Below, piece after piece: positions 17,710 to 26,875 of a stretch of DNA of 55,906 bases. Positions within the stretch are counted from its first letter, which is position 1, and every line of letters starts with the position of its first letter. The notes under the pieces were generated by a model. That model was given only the letters and a program-made list of their open reading frames with translations, was not told where the DNA came from and made no database searches. The stretch lies in assembly GCF_900277125.1 (NCBI RefSeq), contig NZ_OPYN01000123.1:1-55906 (forward strand), in the 5' to 3' direction. Position numbers and translations under genes: made by a program. This stretch comes from Pseudomonas inefficax (GTDB lineage: Bacteria; Pseudomonadota; Gammaproteobacteria; Pseudomonadales; Pseudomonadaceae).

Positions 17710-20700
17710 ATGTCTACACCACTCAAAGGCCCCATCCTGTCATCACTCGTTCTGGCCTTGCTCGGCTGGGCGTCGACCAGCGAGGCCGCCGTGCAGTGCC
17801 AGCGCACCCTGGTCGCCAATGTGGTGGCACTGGACCAGCCACTGATGTTCAACCGCCTTGGCGCGCAAAACGCCAACGGCATGATGTTCGCCCTGCGCGA
17901 GGATGTGGTGGACGACAAGATGGTCCCCCTCAGCAGCGGCGGGGCGGCGGTCCCGGGCAAGGTCACCTTGCGCCCGGACAAGCGCCCGCGGCCCATCGTG
18001 CTGCGGGTAGCCGCCGGTGAATGCCTTACGGTCAACCTGACCAACCTGCTCGACTACAAGGCCAACCCCAACAAGCACGGCATCGAGGCTGAAGAGCCCG
18101 AGGGCGAAGAGGAGGGGCCGGAGCTCGAAAATGAAGCCGCCGAAGGCTTCGTCGCCGACGAGCAGGTGGCCGAGCGCATGGTCGGCTTCCAGGTCAATGG
18201 CATGCAGGCGGTCAACAGCATCGCCGACATCTCTGCCTACACCGGGCGTAACGGCAACTTCTTCGTCAGCCCCGGTAGCACCCGCAGCTATACCTTGTAC
18301 GCCGAACGCGAAGGCGCTTTCGCCGCTACCAGCAAAGCCGCCACTTTCGGCGGCGAGGGTACTGCGGGCAACGTTGCCAACGGCCTGTTCGGCCAGGTAG
18401 TGGTGGTGCCCAAACTCGGCCGCACCTACCGCAATACCCTTACCGAAGAAGAAATGCGCCTGGCCACCACCGGCCGTACCGCCACCGGCCAGCCGGTGAT
18501 CGACTACGAAGCGCGCTACCCGCAAATGCAGCCCTGGATCGCCGAAGGCAAGGCCGGCAAACCGATCATTGCCATGGTCGACGGCAACCAGATCATCAAC
18601 AGCGAAACCGATGCCATCGTCATGGGCCCCAACCCCGATGGCAGCTTCCCCAAATCCACCTACCCGCTGGAAACCCTGGGCAAGCGCAACCCGGCGCTAC
18701 CCAACCGCCTGGAGGCGTTCCGTGACTTCGCCTCGCAGTTCGCCGACGAGGTAGCCGGCACCCAGGCATTCCCTGGCTATTGGGCCGACCCGGTGATGGG
18801 CCACGTGCTGGAACCCACCCGTGACTCATTCATGATCAACTACGGTTCCGGTGGCATGGGCGCGGAAGTGGTGGCCAACCGCCTGGGCGTGGGGCCGATG
18901 CACGACTGCCTGTCGTGCGCCTATGAGGAGTTCTTCCTCAGTGCACATACTGTCGGTGATGTCGGGACCCTGGTGGATGTGCCGGCCAACGTCGGCCTGG
19001 AGCACATCCGCCCTGGCGAAGTGCCACCGGCCAACGCCGTCGGGGTCAAGGCCAGCATGGCCCTGTTCCCGGCCGAACCGGCCAACGTGCACCACAGCTA
19101 CATTGGTGACTTCACCAAGTTCCGCAACACCCACAACGGCCATGAGCAGCACATCTTCCACCTGCACGGCCACCAGTGGCTGTTCAACCCCAATGACGAC
19201 AATTCCGACTACATCGATGCCCAGGGTATCGGCGCGGGGGTCGGCTACACCTACGAAATCGCCAACGGCGGTGCGGGCAACCGCAACCGGGTAGCGGGCG
19301 ATGCCATTTACCATTGCCACTTCTACCCGCACTTCGCCCAAGGCATGTGGGCCATGTGGCGGGTGCACGACGTGTTCGAGGAAGGCACCCGCCTTGCGGT
19401 GAGCGGGCAGGGCGAGAACGGCTTTCACAGCACTCCGTTCGCCCTGCGCAGCGGCAAACCGGCGGTTGGCGCCCGGGCGCTGCCCGATGGCGAGATCGTT
19501 GCCGGCACGCCGATCCCGGCCATCGTGCCACTGCCCGGCAAAGCCATGGCGCCGATGCCAGGCAAGGTGGTGGTGGTACCGAAGCTGTCCGAAGAACTGG
19601 TTGCCGCCAGTAATGACGATGAGCCCGAGGAAGAGGAGGAGGATGACGAGCCAGCCAACCAGGCGCCGGTACGCAAGGCCATTGGCTCGCTGGCGCTGGT
19701 CGACCGCAGCGACGCCAACCGCAACGCCGACGGCACCTTGAAGAACCCTGGCTATCCGTTCTGGATCGGCGGCATGGAAAGCAGCGTGGGCAACCGCCCA
19801 CCAACCCCGCCACTGGATATGCTCGACCCTGCCATGGCACGCCAGCTCAAGGAAAGCGGCAAGGCACTGTGGGCCAACCTCGACCCGAACCAGGTCGATG
19901 GCTGGGACGGCGGCCTGGGGCGCCACGCGCTGGACGGCGTATCCGCTGGCGGTGAGGCCGAAACCACCACCACCAAGCTCGATTTCACCAAGGTGGTACA
20001 CAAGGCCAAGCCGATCTACCTGCCTGAAGAGGGCACCGATGTCGAGCAGGCGGCCATGCAGTTCCACGCCCTGGCCGAACACCCAAGCTTTGCCCTGATC
20101 CCCGGCAGCGAGCCGGTGGCCAAGGCGTTCCGCACCAACGGCGCCTTGCCGACTGCCGGCGCGCCGTTCTACGAGCCGTGCATGGATGACCGGGGCAAGC
20201 GCCTGACCCAGTCTTCCGGGGCAGGCGAGTTCTTCAGCGGCGAAAGCCTGTCGGGCCTGAACTTCCGTGGCGCCTCGGCCTTCACCGCCGACCGCCCACG
20301 CATCTACAAGGGCGCCAACATCCAGTTCGACGCGGTGTACAACAAGGTCGGCTACCACTTCCCGCAAGCCCGCATCATTGCTCTGTGGGAGGACGCCTGG
20401 CCAGTGATCACCAAGCAGCGCCCGCCAGAGCCGCTGGTGATGCGCATGAACACCTTCGACTGCACCATGTACCAGCACACCAACCTGATCCCGAACATCT
20501 ACGAGATGGACGACTACCAGGTGCGCACCCCGACCGACGTGATCGGCCAGCACATCCACCTGCCCAAGTGGGACCTGACCGCCGCCGACGGCTCGGCCAA
20601 CGGCTGGAACTACGAAGACGGTATCCTCTCGCCCGGCAGCGTGGTCGAGCGGGTGCAAGCCATTCGTGCCTACAACGGCTGCACCCAGGGCGATAGCCGC

Positions 20701-23559
20701 GACGGCACCGCCGCCTGCCCGCAAGCCCGGCAGCACCCGTACTTCGGCCGCTTCGGCCGGGCCGACTGGCTGGGCGCACGCACGGCCATGCAGCGCTGGT
20801 TCGCCGACCCACTGGTGAACGTGTACAACGTCGACCGTGGCCTGGGCACCATCTTCACTCACGACCACCTTGGCCCATCGACCCACCAGCAGCTTGGGCT
20901 GTATGCCACCGTATTGGCCGAACCGGCCAACTCCACCTGGTACCACGCCGAAACCGGCGAGAAACTGTACAACCCGGCCACGCGCCAGGACGGTGGCCCG
21001 ACCTCGTGGCAGGCGGTGATCCAGACCGGTGACCATGATGGCGACGGCAAGAACGACAGTTATCGCGAGTTCTTCCTGGAATACAGCGACTTCCAGCACG
21101 CCTACGAGGCCGGTGTGTACGTCGGCGCCGGGCCGGACGGCATCCCCAATGCCCAGTCGTACCCGGCCACCGCCGACAGCTTCCGCTACGCCATCAACCC
21201 GCCGGTGCGCGGCAAGGCGTCTAACCTGCTGGAGGCCATCGTCGAGGAACGCGGCGGCATCAACCCGGGTTGCCCAAGCCGGCCTTGCCCGCAGGCGATC
21301 TCGGTGGATGACCCGGGTATGTTCGTCGTCAACTACCGCAACGAGCCCCTGGCCCTGCGTGTGTACGACCCGAACAAGGTCGGCCCGGACGGCAAGCGTG
21401 GCATGCAGGCCGACGGCCTGGCCGGCGACCTCAGCCATGCCTTGCAAACCCGTACCGACCGCGCCATTCCGGCACTGAACCTGGCGCCCTCGGCGATCAC
21501 CTCGGCGGTCGGTCCCACCGGTGGCACCACGCTGTTCCCGCCGCACATCAACACGGCCGGCAGCGAACCCGGCGACCCGTTCACCCCGATGCTGCGCACC
21601 TATTCCGGTGACAACGTACGCCTGCGCATGCACGCCGGCGGCCATGAGGAGGAGCACAACGTCACCTTGCACGGCGTGAAGTGGCTGCAGAACGGCACCG
21701 GCTACGGCAACAGCTCCAACTCCGGCTGGAAGGCATCGCAGATGATCGGTATTTCCGAACAGCTGGGCTTCATGGCACCTGTGTCGATGATATCGAGTTC
21801 GGCGGCCACCAACGGTGACTACCTGTATTCGCTGGATGCGGCCCTGGAGGGCTACTGGAACGGCATCTGGGGCATCATGCGCAACTACACCGCGCAACGT
21901 GCCGACCTGTTCCCGGTGCCCAACAACCCGCAACCGGTGGCCATGCGCAACACCGTGAACTTCGACGGCATCTGCCCGAAAACCACGGCCAACCCCAACG
22001 GCATCGGCAGCCGCCCCACGGTCAAGCGCAACTACGAGATCGTCGCGGCACTGGCCAACGACATTCTCGAGAACCGCAACGGCGTCAGCATCAGCGACCC
22101 GGCTGGTGTCGGCCAGCATGTCGGTGGCCCGCTCAAGGCCAACGGCGGCACCCTGGTGTTCAATAGCCGCAAGACCGCCATCCCGCTGGTCAGTGGGGTA
22201 GACCCCGAAGATGGGGAACCCTTCACCATTGGTGGCCACAGCGCGCCGCTGCACGACCCGACCGCCATCCTGTATGTGCGCAAGGCCGACCTGGACGCCA
22301 CCACCGGCAAGCTCAAGGCGGGGGTGCCCGTGGAGCCGCTGGTGCTGCGCGCCAATGCCGGCGAGTGCATCAGCATTACCTTGGAAAACCGCCTGCCACT
22401 GGTGATGCCAGACCTGCCCAGCACTGCGGTGATGCACAACGTGGTCAAGCGTGACCGCTTCGACAGCGAGGGTGCCACCGCCTTCGCCAACAACCTGATG
22501 CGGCCATCCAGCCACGTGGGCTTGCATGCCCAACTGCTGGCCTACGACATCACCAAGTCGGACGGTGCCAACGTCGGCCTCAACCCGGTGCAGACCGTGC
22601 CCCCGCGTGCCGGCACCAGTGGCGCCTGGCCAACCCGGACCTACCAGTACTATGCGGGCCACCTGGAGCGTGAAGGCAAACCGGTGTCGCAACTGGGCCG
22701 CACGGTGGACAACATCAACAGCACCGCCATCGAGTTCGGCGGCCTCAACCTGACCCCGTCGGACGTCATCAAGCAGCCGCAGAAAGGCCTGGTGGGTGCC
22801 ATGAGCATCCTGCCGCAAACCGCCACCTGGACCGAAGACACCGCAACGCGGGCCCAGGCCACGGTCAAAGTCAGCGGCCAGCCGGACTACCGCGACTTCG
22901 TCACGGTCTGGCAGCGTGCGCTGAACATGCGCTGGGCCGACGGCCGCCCGGTGGAGGGGATCAATACCGAAGGCAACGGCGCCGCCGGCGATCCGCAGGA
23001 CAACGGCAACATGGCGGTCAACTACAAGACCGAACCCCTGTGGCTGCGCTTCGGCATGGCCCCCGACTCACCCTTCGGCCGCGCCGGCGGCCTGGGCTTT
23101 GGCGATGTACCCAACGCCCACATGGCCTACGCCAACGCCCTGGTCGGTGGCGACCCGCAAACCCCGGTGCTGTACGCCAAGCCTGGCCAGCCGGTGCGCA
23201 ACCATATCGTGATGCCCAGTGGCGGCAGCCGCGGCATGGTCTACCAGCTGGATGGCCACTTGTGGCCACTGCACAACTACCAGGCCGAGAAGAACGACGT
23301 GGACGGCTACCCGCTGAGCCTGCCCGGCATCGGCTCGGTGCGCTTCGGCTACAACCCGATGGCCATGTACATCGGTGCCCAGGAAAGCGTCCTGCCGGCT
23401 GCGCACTTCAGCTTCATGCTGCCCAGTGCCGGCGGCGCCAACGCGGTGGCGGGTGACTACCTGTTCCGCGACTACGCCGCCTACGGCAACCTCTCGGGGC
23501 TGTGGGGGATCTTGCGGGTGACCAATGAAGCGCCACCGGCAACGGCACCGGCGCAGTGA
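17710..23559 (+). CDS. mnxG: Giant multicopper oxidase, MnxG-type manganese oxidase
   Basis: A 1949-residue multi-cupredoxin protein resembling the Mn(II)-oxidising MnxG of P. putida GB-1. A Sec signal peptide ends near STSEAA (residue ~26). Copper motifs include HIFHLHGHQW (~481), IYHCHFYPHFAQGMW (~533, an HCHxxxHxxxxM-type site), FTHDHLGPSTHQQ (~1050), HAGGHEEEHNVTLHG (~1308) and GNLSGLWGILRV at the end. Two acidic stretches (~127-147 and ~638-650) are unusual and could bind metal. The ATG at 17710 is chosen because GGAGG ends 6 bases upstream; an in-frame GTG at 17692 is weaker. First gene of a six-gene operon driven by a sigma54 promoter. Mn oxidation is inferred from similarity. Confidence 0.88.
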   Translation: MSTPLKGPILSSLVLALLGWASTSEAAVQCQRTLVANVVALDQPLMFNRLGAQNANGMMFALREDVVDDKMVPLSSGGAAVPGKVTLRPDKRPRPIVLRVAAGECLTVNLTNLLDYKANPNKHGIEAEEPEGEEEGPELENEAAEGFVADEQVAERMVGFQVNGMQAVNSIADISAYTGRNGNFFVSPGSTRSYTLYAEREGAFAATSKAATFGGEGTAGNVANGLFGQVVVVPKLGRTYRNTLTEEEMRLATTGRTATGQPVIDYEARYPQMQPWIAEGKAGKPIIAMVDGNQIINSETDAIVMGPNPDGSFPKSTYPLETLGKRNPALPNRLEAFRDFASQFADEVAGTQAFPGYWADPVMGHVLEPTRDSFMINYGSGGMGAEVVANRLGVGPMHDCLSCAYEEFFLSAHTVGDVGTLVDVPANVGLEHIRPGEVPPANAVGVKASMALFPAEPANVHHSYIGDFTKFRNTHNGHEQHIFHLHGHQWLFNPNDDNSDYIDAQGIGAGVGYTYEIANGGAGNRNRVAGDAIYHCHFYPHFAQGMWAMWRVHDVFEEGTRLAVSGQGENGFHSTPFALRSGKPAVGARALPDGEIVAGTPIPAIVPLPGKAMAPMPGKVVVVPKLSEELVAASNDDEPEEEEEDDEPANQAPVRKAIGSLALVDRSDANRNADGTLKNPGYPFWIGGMESSVGNRPPTPPLDMLDPAMARQLKESGKALWANLDPNQVDGWDGGLGRHALDGVSAGGEAETTTTKLDFTKVVHKAKPIYLPEEGTDVEQAAMQFHALAEHPSFALIPGSEPVAKAFRTNGALPTAGAPFYEPCMDDRGKRLTQSSGAGEFFSGESLSGLNFRGASAFTADRPRIYKGANIQFDAVYNKVGYHFPQARIIALWEDAWPVITKQRPPEPLVMRMNTFDCTMYQHTNLIPNIYEMDDYQVRTPTDVIGQHIHLPKWDLTAADGSANGWNYEDGILSPGSVVERVQAIRAYNGCTQGDSRDGTAACPQARQHPYFGRFGRADWLGARTAMQRWFADPLVNVYNVDRGLGTIFTHDHLGPSTHQQLGLYATVLAEPANSTWYHAETGEKLYNPATRQDGGPTSWQAVIQTGDHDGDGKNDSYREFFLEYSDFQHAYEAGVYVGAGPDGIPNAQSYPATADSFRYAINPPVRGKASNLLEAIVEERGGINPGCPSRPCPQAISVDDPGMFVVNYRNEPLALRVYDPNKVGPDGKRGMQADGLAGDLSHALQTRTDRAIPALNLAPSAITSAVGPTGGTTLFPPHINTAGSEPGDPFTPMLRTYSGDNVRLRMHAGGHEEEHNVTLHGVKWLQNGTGYGNSSNSGWKASQMIGISEQLGFMAPVSMISSSAATNGDYLYSLDAALEGYWNGIWGIMRNYTAQRADLFPVPNNPQPVAMRNTVNFDGICPKTTANPNGIGSRPTVKRNYEIVAALANDILENRNGVSISDPAGVGQHVGGPLKANGGTLVFNSRKTAIPLVSGVDPEDGEPFTIGGHSAPLHDPTAILYVRKADLDATTGKLKAGVPVEPLVLRANAGECISITLENRLPLVMPDLPSTAVMHNVVKRDRFDSEGATAFANNLMRPSSHVGLHAQLLAYDITKSDGANVGLNPVQTVPPRAGTSGAWPTRTYQYYAGHLEREGKPVSQLGRTVDNINSTAIEFGGLNLTPSDVIKQPQKGLVGAMSILPQTATWTEDTATRAQATVKVSGQPDYRDFVTVWQRALNMRWADGRPVEGINTEGNGAAGDPQDNGNMAVNYKTEPLWLRFGMAPDSPFGRAGGLGFGDVPNAHMAYANALVGGDPQTPVLYAKPGQPVRNHIVMPSGGSRGMVYQLDGHLWPLHNYQAEKNDVDGYPLSLPGIGSVRFGYNPMAMYIGAQESVLPAAHFSFMLPSAGGANAVAGDYLFRDYAAYGNLSGLWGILRVTNEAPPATAPAQ

Positions 23560-23578
23560 AGTGGATGGGGGCGCGAAA

Positions 23579-25555
23579 ATGAACAAGAAGACCCGCCTTG
23601 GATACATGGGGGTAGCACTGGGGGCTGTGCTGATCGGCCTGGGCGTGGCCTATGAAAGCCTCTGGTGCGATCCGCGCGAGCTGTTGCAGGAATCTGCCGA
23701 CCCGCAGGCCCTGCACCGGCTCAGCCGGGACGGCGTGACCGTGGAGTTCGAGGCGCGGCCGCTGGCGGGGGGCGAGCTGCAGGAGGGCAGCTTCGCCAAC
23801 ATCCGTTTCAAGGTCAGCGACCAGGCCAGTGGCCAGCCGCTGTCGGGCATGGCCCCGGGGGCGTGGATCGACCCGACGCAGTCGGCCCCGGAGGGGGACC
23901 GCGACCAGAGCTGCAAGGCCCGTGTCGCGTTGTTCCTCAAAAGCAGTATCGGCGCCCGTCCGTTGCTCGACCTGAACAGCTACTTCCTGTTGATGATGAA
24001 CAAGGACGCCAGCCTGACGGTGATCGACCCCACCGTTTCAGTGGGCGGCGTGACCAGTACCATGGCCCGTATCGACCTGCCTGGGCGGCCCATGGACTGG
24101 GTGGCAACCGGTGACGACAAGCAGGTGTTCGTGTCCATTCCCGAGCGCGGCAAGGTCTCGGTGATCGACACCGAAACCTTCACTCGCGTGGCCGACCTGG
24201 ACGCTGGCGACCAGCCGCTGCGCGTGGCCCTGCAGCCGGACCAGCACCGGCTGTGGGTAGGCAACAACAGCAGCGACCCGGCCAAGGGCGGGGTAACGGT
24301 GATCGATGTACCGGGGCGTAACACCCTGAAAACCTTCAACACCGGCGGCGGCCACCACGAAATCGCCTTCAGTTCCGACTCGCGCTACGCCTTTGTCAGC
24401 AACCGTGACAGCGGCACCCTGAGCGTCATCGACATCCCGGAAATGCGCCTGGCCAAGACCATCAAGGTTGGCCCGCACCCGCTGTCGGTCAGTTATTCGG
24501 CGTTGTCCCAGGCGGTGTACGTGGTCGATGGCAAGGAGGGCAGCGTGCGCGTGTTCGATGCCCGCAACCACCAGCTGCGCCACACCGTCCAGGCCGAACA
24601 GGGCCTGGGGCCGATGCGCTTCAGCAGCGATGGCCGCTACGGCATCGTGCTCAATACCCTGGAGAACCAGGCCCTGGTGATCGACGCCAGTACCGACAGG
24701 CTGATCCACCGCATCCCGGTGGCGGCCGAACCGTACCAGCTGACCTTCACCAAGGGCTATGCCTACGTACGCGGCCTGGCGTCGCCGAAGGTGAGCATGA
24801 TCAACCTGGCCAGCCTGGGCGAAGGGCGCTCGCCGATCATCCAGGGCTTCGAGGCCGGCCCGGCGGCGCCACGCCAGGCTGGTGACTTGCCGCTGGCTCA
24901 GGGCCTGTCGGTGTCACGCGACGACAATTCGGTGTTCGTGGTCAACCCGGTGGACAACACCACCTACTTCTACGCCGAAGGCATGAACGCACCGATGTCC
25001 GGCTACAACAACCGTGGCCACCAGGCTCGCGCCGCCATCGTCGTCGACCGCAGCCTGCGCGAGCTGGCGCCGGGGGTGTACGGCTCGACGGTGAAGATGC
25101 CCGCCGCCGGCAAGTTCGACGTGGCCTTCCTGCTCAACCAGCCGCAGATCATCCACTGCTTCAGCACCGACGTGGCCGCAGCGCCGAATACCGGCAAGCG
25201 CAAGGGCGCGCACGCCGAGTTCATCGGCCTGGACCGGCCGTTGTCGCAGCACAGCGCCATTACTGCACGGGTGCGCATCGTCGGCGACGACGGCCAGCCG
25301 CGCCTGGGCCTGAGCGACCTGAGCCTGCGCTACTTCCTGGCGCCTTCGTCGATGCCGCGCAACCTGCAGCTGGAGGAGGTGGGCGAGGGCATCTACCAAG
25401 CGGCCCTGACCCTGCCCGAAGCCGGCGCCTGGTACCTGCATGTGCAATCGCCGTCGCTTGGGCGCAGGTTCGCCGAGGAAAACTACACCAGCCTGCGCGT
25501 CCTGCCGGCCGCCACGTCCACCGTTTCCGAGAATGATGTGAGGAACCTGCGATGA
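23579..25555 (+). CDS. Membrane-anchored or secreted beta-propeller protein (YVTN repeats)
   Basis: A 658-residue protein with an N-terminal hydrophobic segment (YMGVALGAVLIGLGVAYESLW, residues ~8-28) that is a signal anchor or uncleaved signal. Residues ~30-110 form a small beta domain with a Cys in DQSCKARVAL, as in YtkA/FixH-like folds. Residues ~140-440 carry YVTN/cytochrome-D1-type propeller blades (KVSVIDTETFTRVADLDAGDQPLRVALQPD; GTLSVIDIPEMRLAKTIKVGPHPLSV). The C-terminus is a second Ig-like beta domain. It follows mnxG by 19 bases and overlaps the next gene. It probably helps copper loading or docking of MnxG, though no metal site is obvious. Confidence 0.78.
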   Translation: MNKKTRLGYMGVALGAVLIGLGVAYESLWCDPRELLQESADPQALHRLSRDGVTVEFEARPLAGGELQEGSFANIRFKVSDQASGQPLSGMAPGAWIDPTQSAPEGDRDQSCKARVALFLKSSIGARPLLDLNSYFLLMMNKDASLTVIDPTVSVGGVTSTMARIDLPGRPMDWVATGDDKQVFVSIPERGKVSVIDTETFTRVADLDAGDQPLRVALQPDQHRLWVGNNSSDPAKGGVTVIDVPGRNTLKTFNTGGGHHEIAFSSDSRYAFVSNRDSGTLSVIDIPEMRLAKTIKVGPHPLSVSYSALSQAVYVVDGKEGSVRVFDARNHQLRHTVQAEQGLGPMRFSSDGRYGIVLNTLENQALVIDASTDRLIHRIPVAAEPYQLTFTKGYAYVRGLASPKVSMINLASLGEGRSPIIQGFEAGPAAPRQAGDLPLAQGLSVSRDDNSVFVVNPVDNTTYFYAEGMNAPMSGYNNRGHQARAAIVVDRSLRELAPGVYGSTVKMPAAGKFDVAFLLNQPQIIHCFSTDVAAAPNTGKRKGAHAEFIGLDRPLSQHSAITARVRIVGDDGQPRLGLSDLSLRYFLAPSSMPRNLQLEEVGEGIYQAALTLPEAGAWYLHVQSPSLGRRFAEENYTSLRVLPAATSTVSENDVRNLR

Positions 25556-26208
25556 ACGCCAAGCATCCTTGCAAACTGTTGGCCCTGAGCCTGGCTTTTG
25601 CCGGCAACCTGGCCCTGGCCCATGGCGGCCACGATCATGACGGCCACGCCGCACAGCCGCCGGCGGCGCACCAGGAAAAGGCCAGCGTGCGCTTTGCCGA
25701 TGTCTCGCTGCTGAACCAGGACGGTATGCCGGTACGCCTGGAGAAAGACCTGGTGGGCGACCATCTGGTGGTCATGGGCTTCATCTACACCAGCTGCACC
25801 ACGGTGTGCCCGGTGGTGTCATCGATCATGGGCAAGGTCCAGCAGCAATTGGGTGGCCGGGTAGGGCAGGACATTCATCTGGTGTCGATCAGCGTCGACC
25901 CGCAACGTGACGACGCCAGGCGCCTGCAGGACTACGCCAAGGCCTTCCAGAAGGGGCCGGGCTGGAGCTGGCTGACCGGCACGCCATACGCTATCAGCGA
26001 AACCCTCAAGGGCCTGGGCAGTTTCAGCGCCGACCTCACTCAGCATCCGCCGCTGATTCTGGTAGGTGACGGGCGCACCGGGCACTGGACGCGCTACTAC
26101 GGCTTCACCGACCCGGCAGTGCTGATCGATGAAATCAACCGCCTCGGCGCCCGCCGGGTGCATGCCAAGAGCACGGCGATTGCCGACCATCACGAGGTGC
26201 AACCATGA
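25552..26208 (+). CDS. SCO1/SenC-family copper chaperone (first of two)
   Basis: A 218-residue thioredoxin-fold SCO protein. A signal peptide (LLALSLAFAGNLALA) is followed by a His-rich stretch GGHDHDGHAAQ that may bind copper. The copper/redox motif CTTVCP (CxxxCP) is near residue 82, and SVDPQRDDARRLQDYAKAF follows the usual pattern. SCO proteins deliver copper to cuproenzymes, here most likely MnxG. It overlaps both neighbours by 4 bases. Confidence 0.9.
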   Translation: MNAKHPCKLLALSLAFAGNLALAHGGHDHDGHAAQPPAAHQEKASVRFADVSLLNQDGMPVRLEKDLVGDHLVVMGFIYTSCTTVCPVVSSIMGKVQQQLGGRVGQDIHLVSISVDPQRDDARRLQDYAKAFQKGPGWSWLTGTPYAISETLKGLGSFSADLTQHPPLILVGDGRTGHWTRYYGFTDPAVLIDEINRLGARRVHAKSTAIADHHEVQP

Positions 26209-26870
26209 GCCAGACAAGCTCCCGCCGCGTAGGCATGCGCGGTTTTGACTGGCTGGTGCTGGGGGGCTGCCTGTGGATCCTCGCCTCGGTGGCGTTGGCC
26301 CATGAAGGCCATGCCGCGCAGGCGCCAGAACCGCAGCCGGCCCCGCCGGCGATGACCAGTGGCGGCGGCACCCGTGATGCCCAGACCTGGTTCACCGACA
26401 CTGTGCTCAAGGACCAGAACGGCCGCGAGCTGCGCTTCTACAGCGATGTGCTGAAGGACAAGGTGGTGATGCTCAACGTGATCTTCACCCACTGCACCGA
26501 CGCCTGCCCGCTGATTACCCGCAAGTTGCGCGAAGTACGCGAAACCATGGGGCCGCAGCTGGCCAGCCAGGTGACCTTCGTGTCGATCAGCAGCGACCCG
26601 CTCAATGACAGCCCGGAGGTGCTCAAGGCGTTTGCCGGGAAGCAGGGCGTGGACGGGCCCAACTGGTTGTTCCTGACCGGTGACAAAGCCAATGTCGACC
26701 TGGTGCTCGGGCGCATCGGCCAGTTCCTGCCCAGCCCCGAGCAGCATTCGACACAGCTGATTGCCGGCGATGTGGCCGGCAAGCGCTGGAGCAAGATCCG
26801 CCCGGATGCACCGCCGGCGGCGATTGCCCAACGCATGCAATTGCTGGCCCTGCCTTTGGCAGGGCGGTGA
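26205..26870 (+). CDS. SCO1/SenC-family copper chaperone (second of two)
   Basis: A 221-residue SCO paralogue. It has a hydrophobic leader (LVLGGCLWILASVALA), a short HEGHAAQ metal-like tail and the CTDACP motif near residue 98 (CxxxCP). SSDPLNDSPEVLKAFAGKQGV matches the first copy's helix. The motif context differs from the first SCO, so the pair may divide copper delivery from thiol reduction. A ribosome re-initiation arrangement (TGA then GTG/ATG) leads to the next gene. Confidence 0.88.
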   Translation: MSQTSSRRVGMRGFDWLVLGGCLWILASVALAHEGHAAQAPEPQPAPPAMTSGGGTRDAQTWFTDTVLKDQNGRELRFYSDVLKDKVVMLNVIFTHCTDACPLITRKLREVRETMGPQLASQVTFVSISSDPLNDSPEVLKAFAGKQGVDGPNWLFLTGDKANVDLVLGRIGQFLPSPEQHSTQLIAGDVAGKRWSKIRPDAPPAAIAQRMQLLALPLAGR

Positions 26871-26875
26871 GCATC

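Noticed and set aside
18826..22818. A 1330-codon open frame antisense to mnxG
   Set aside because: The opposite strand has multicopper oxidase motifs and a signal peptide; the antisense product is low-complexity His/Val/Gly/Arg without recognisable domains.
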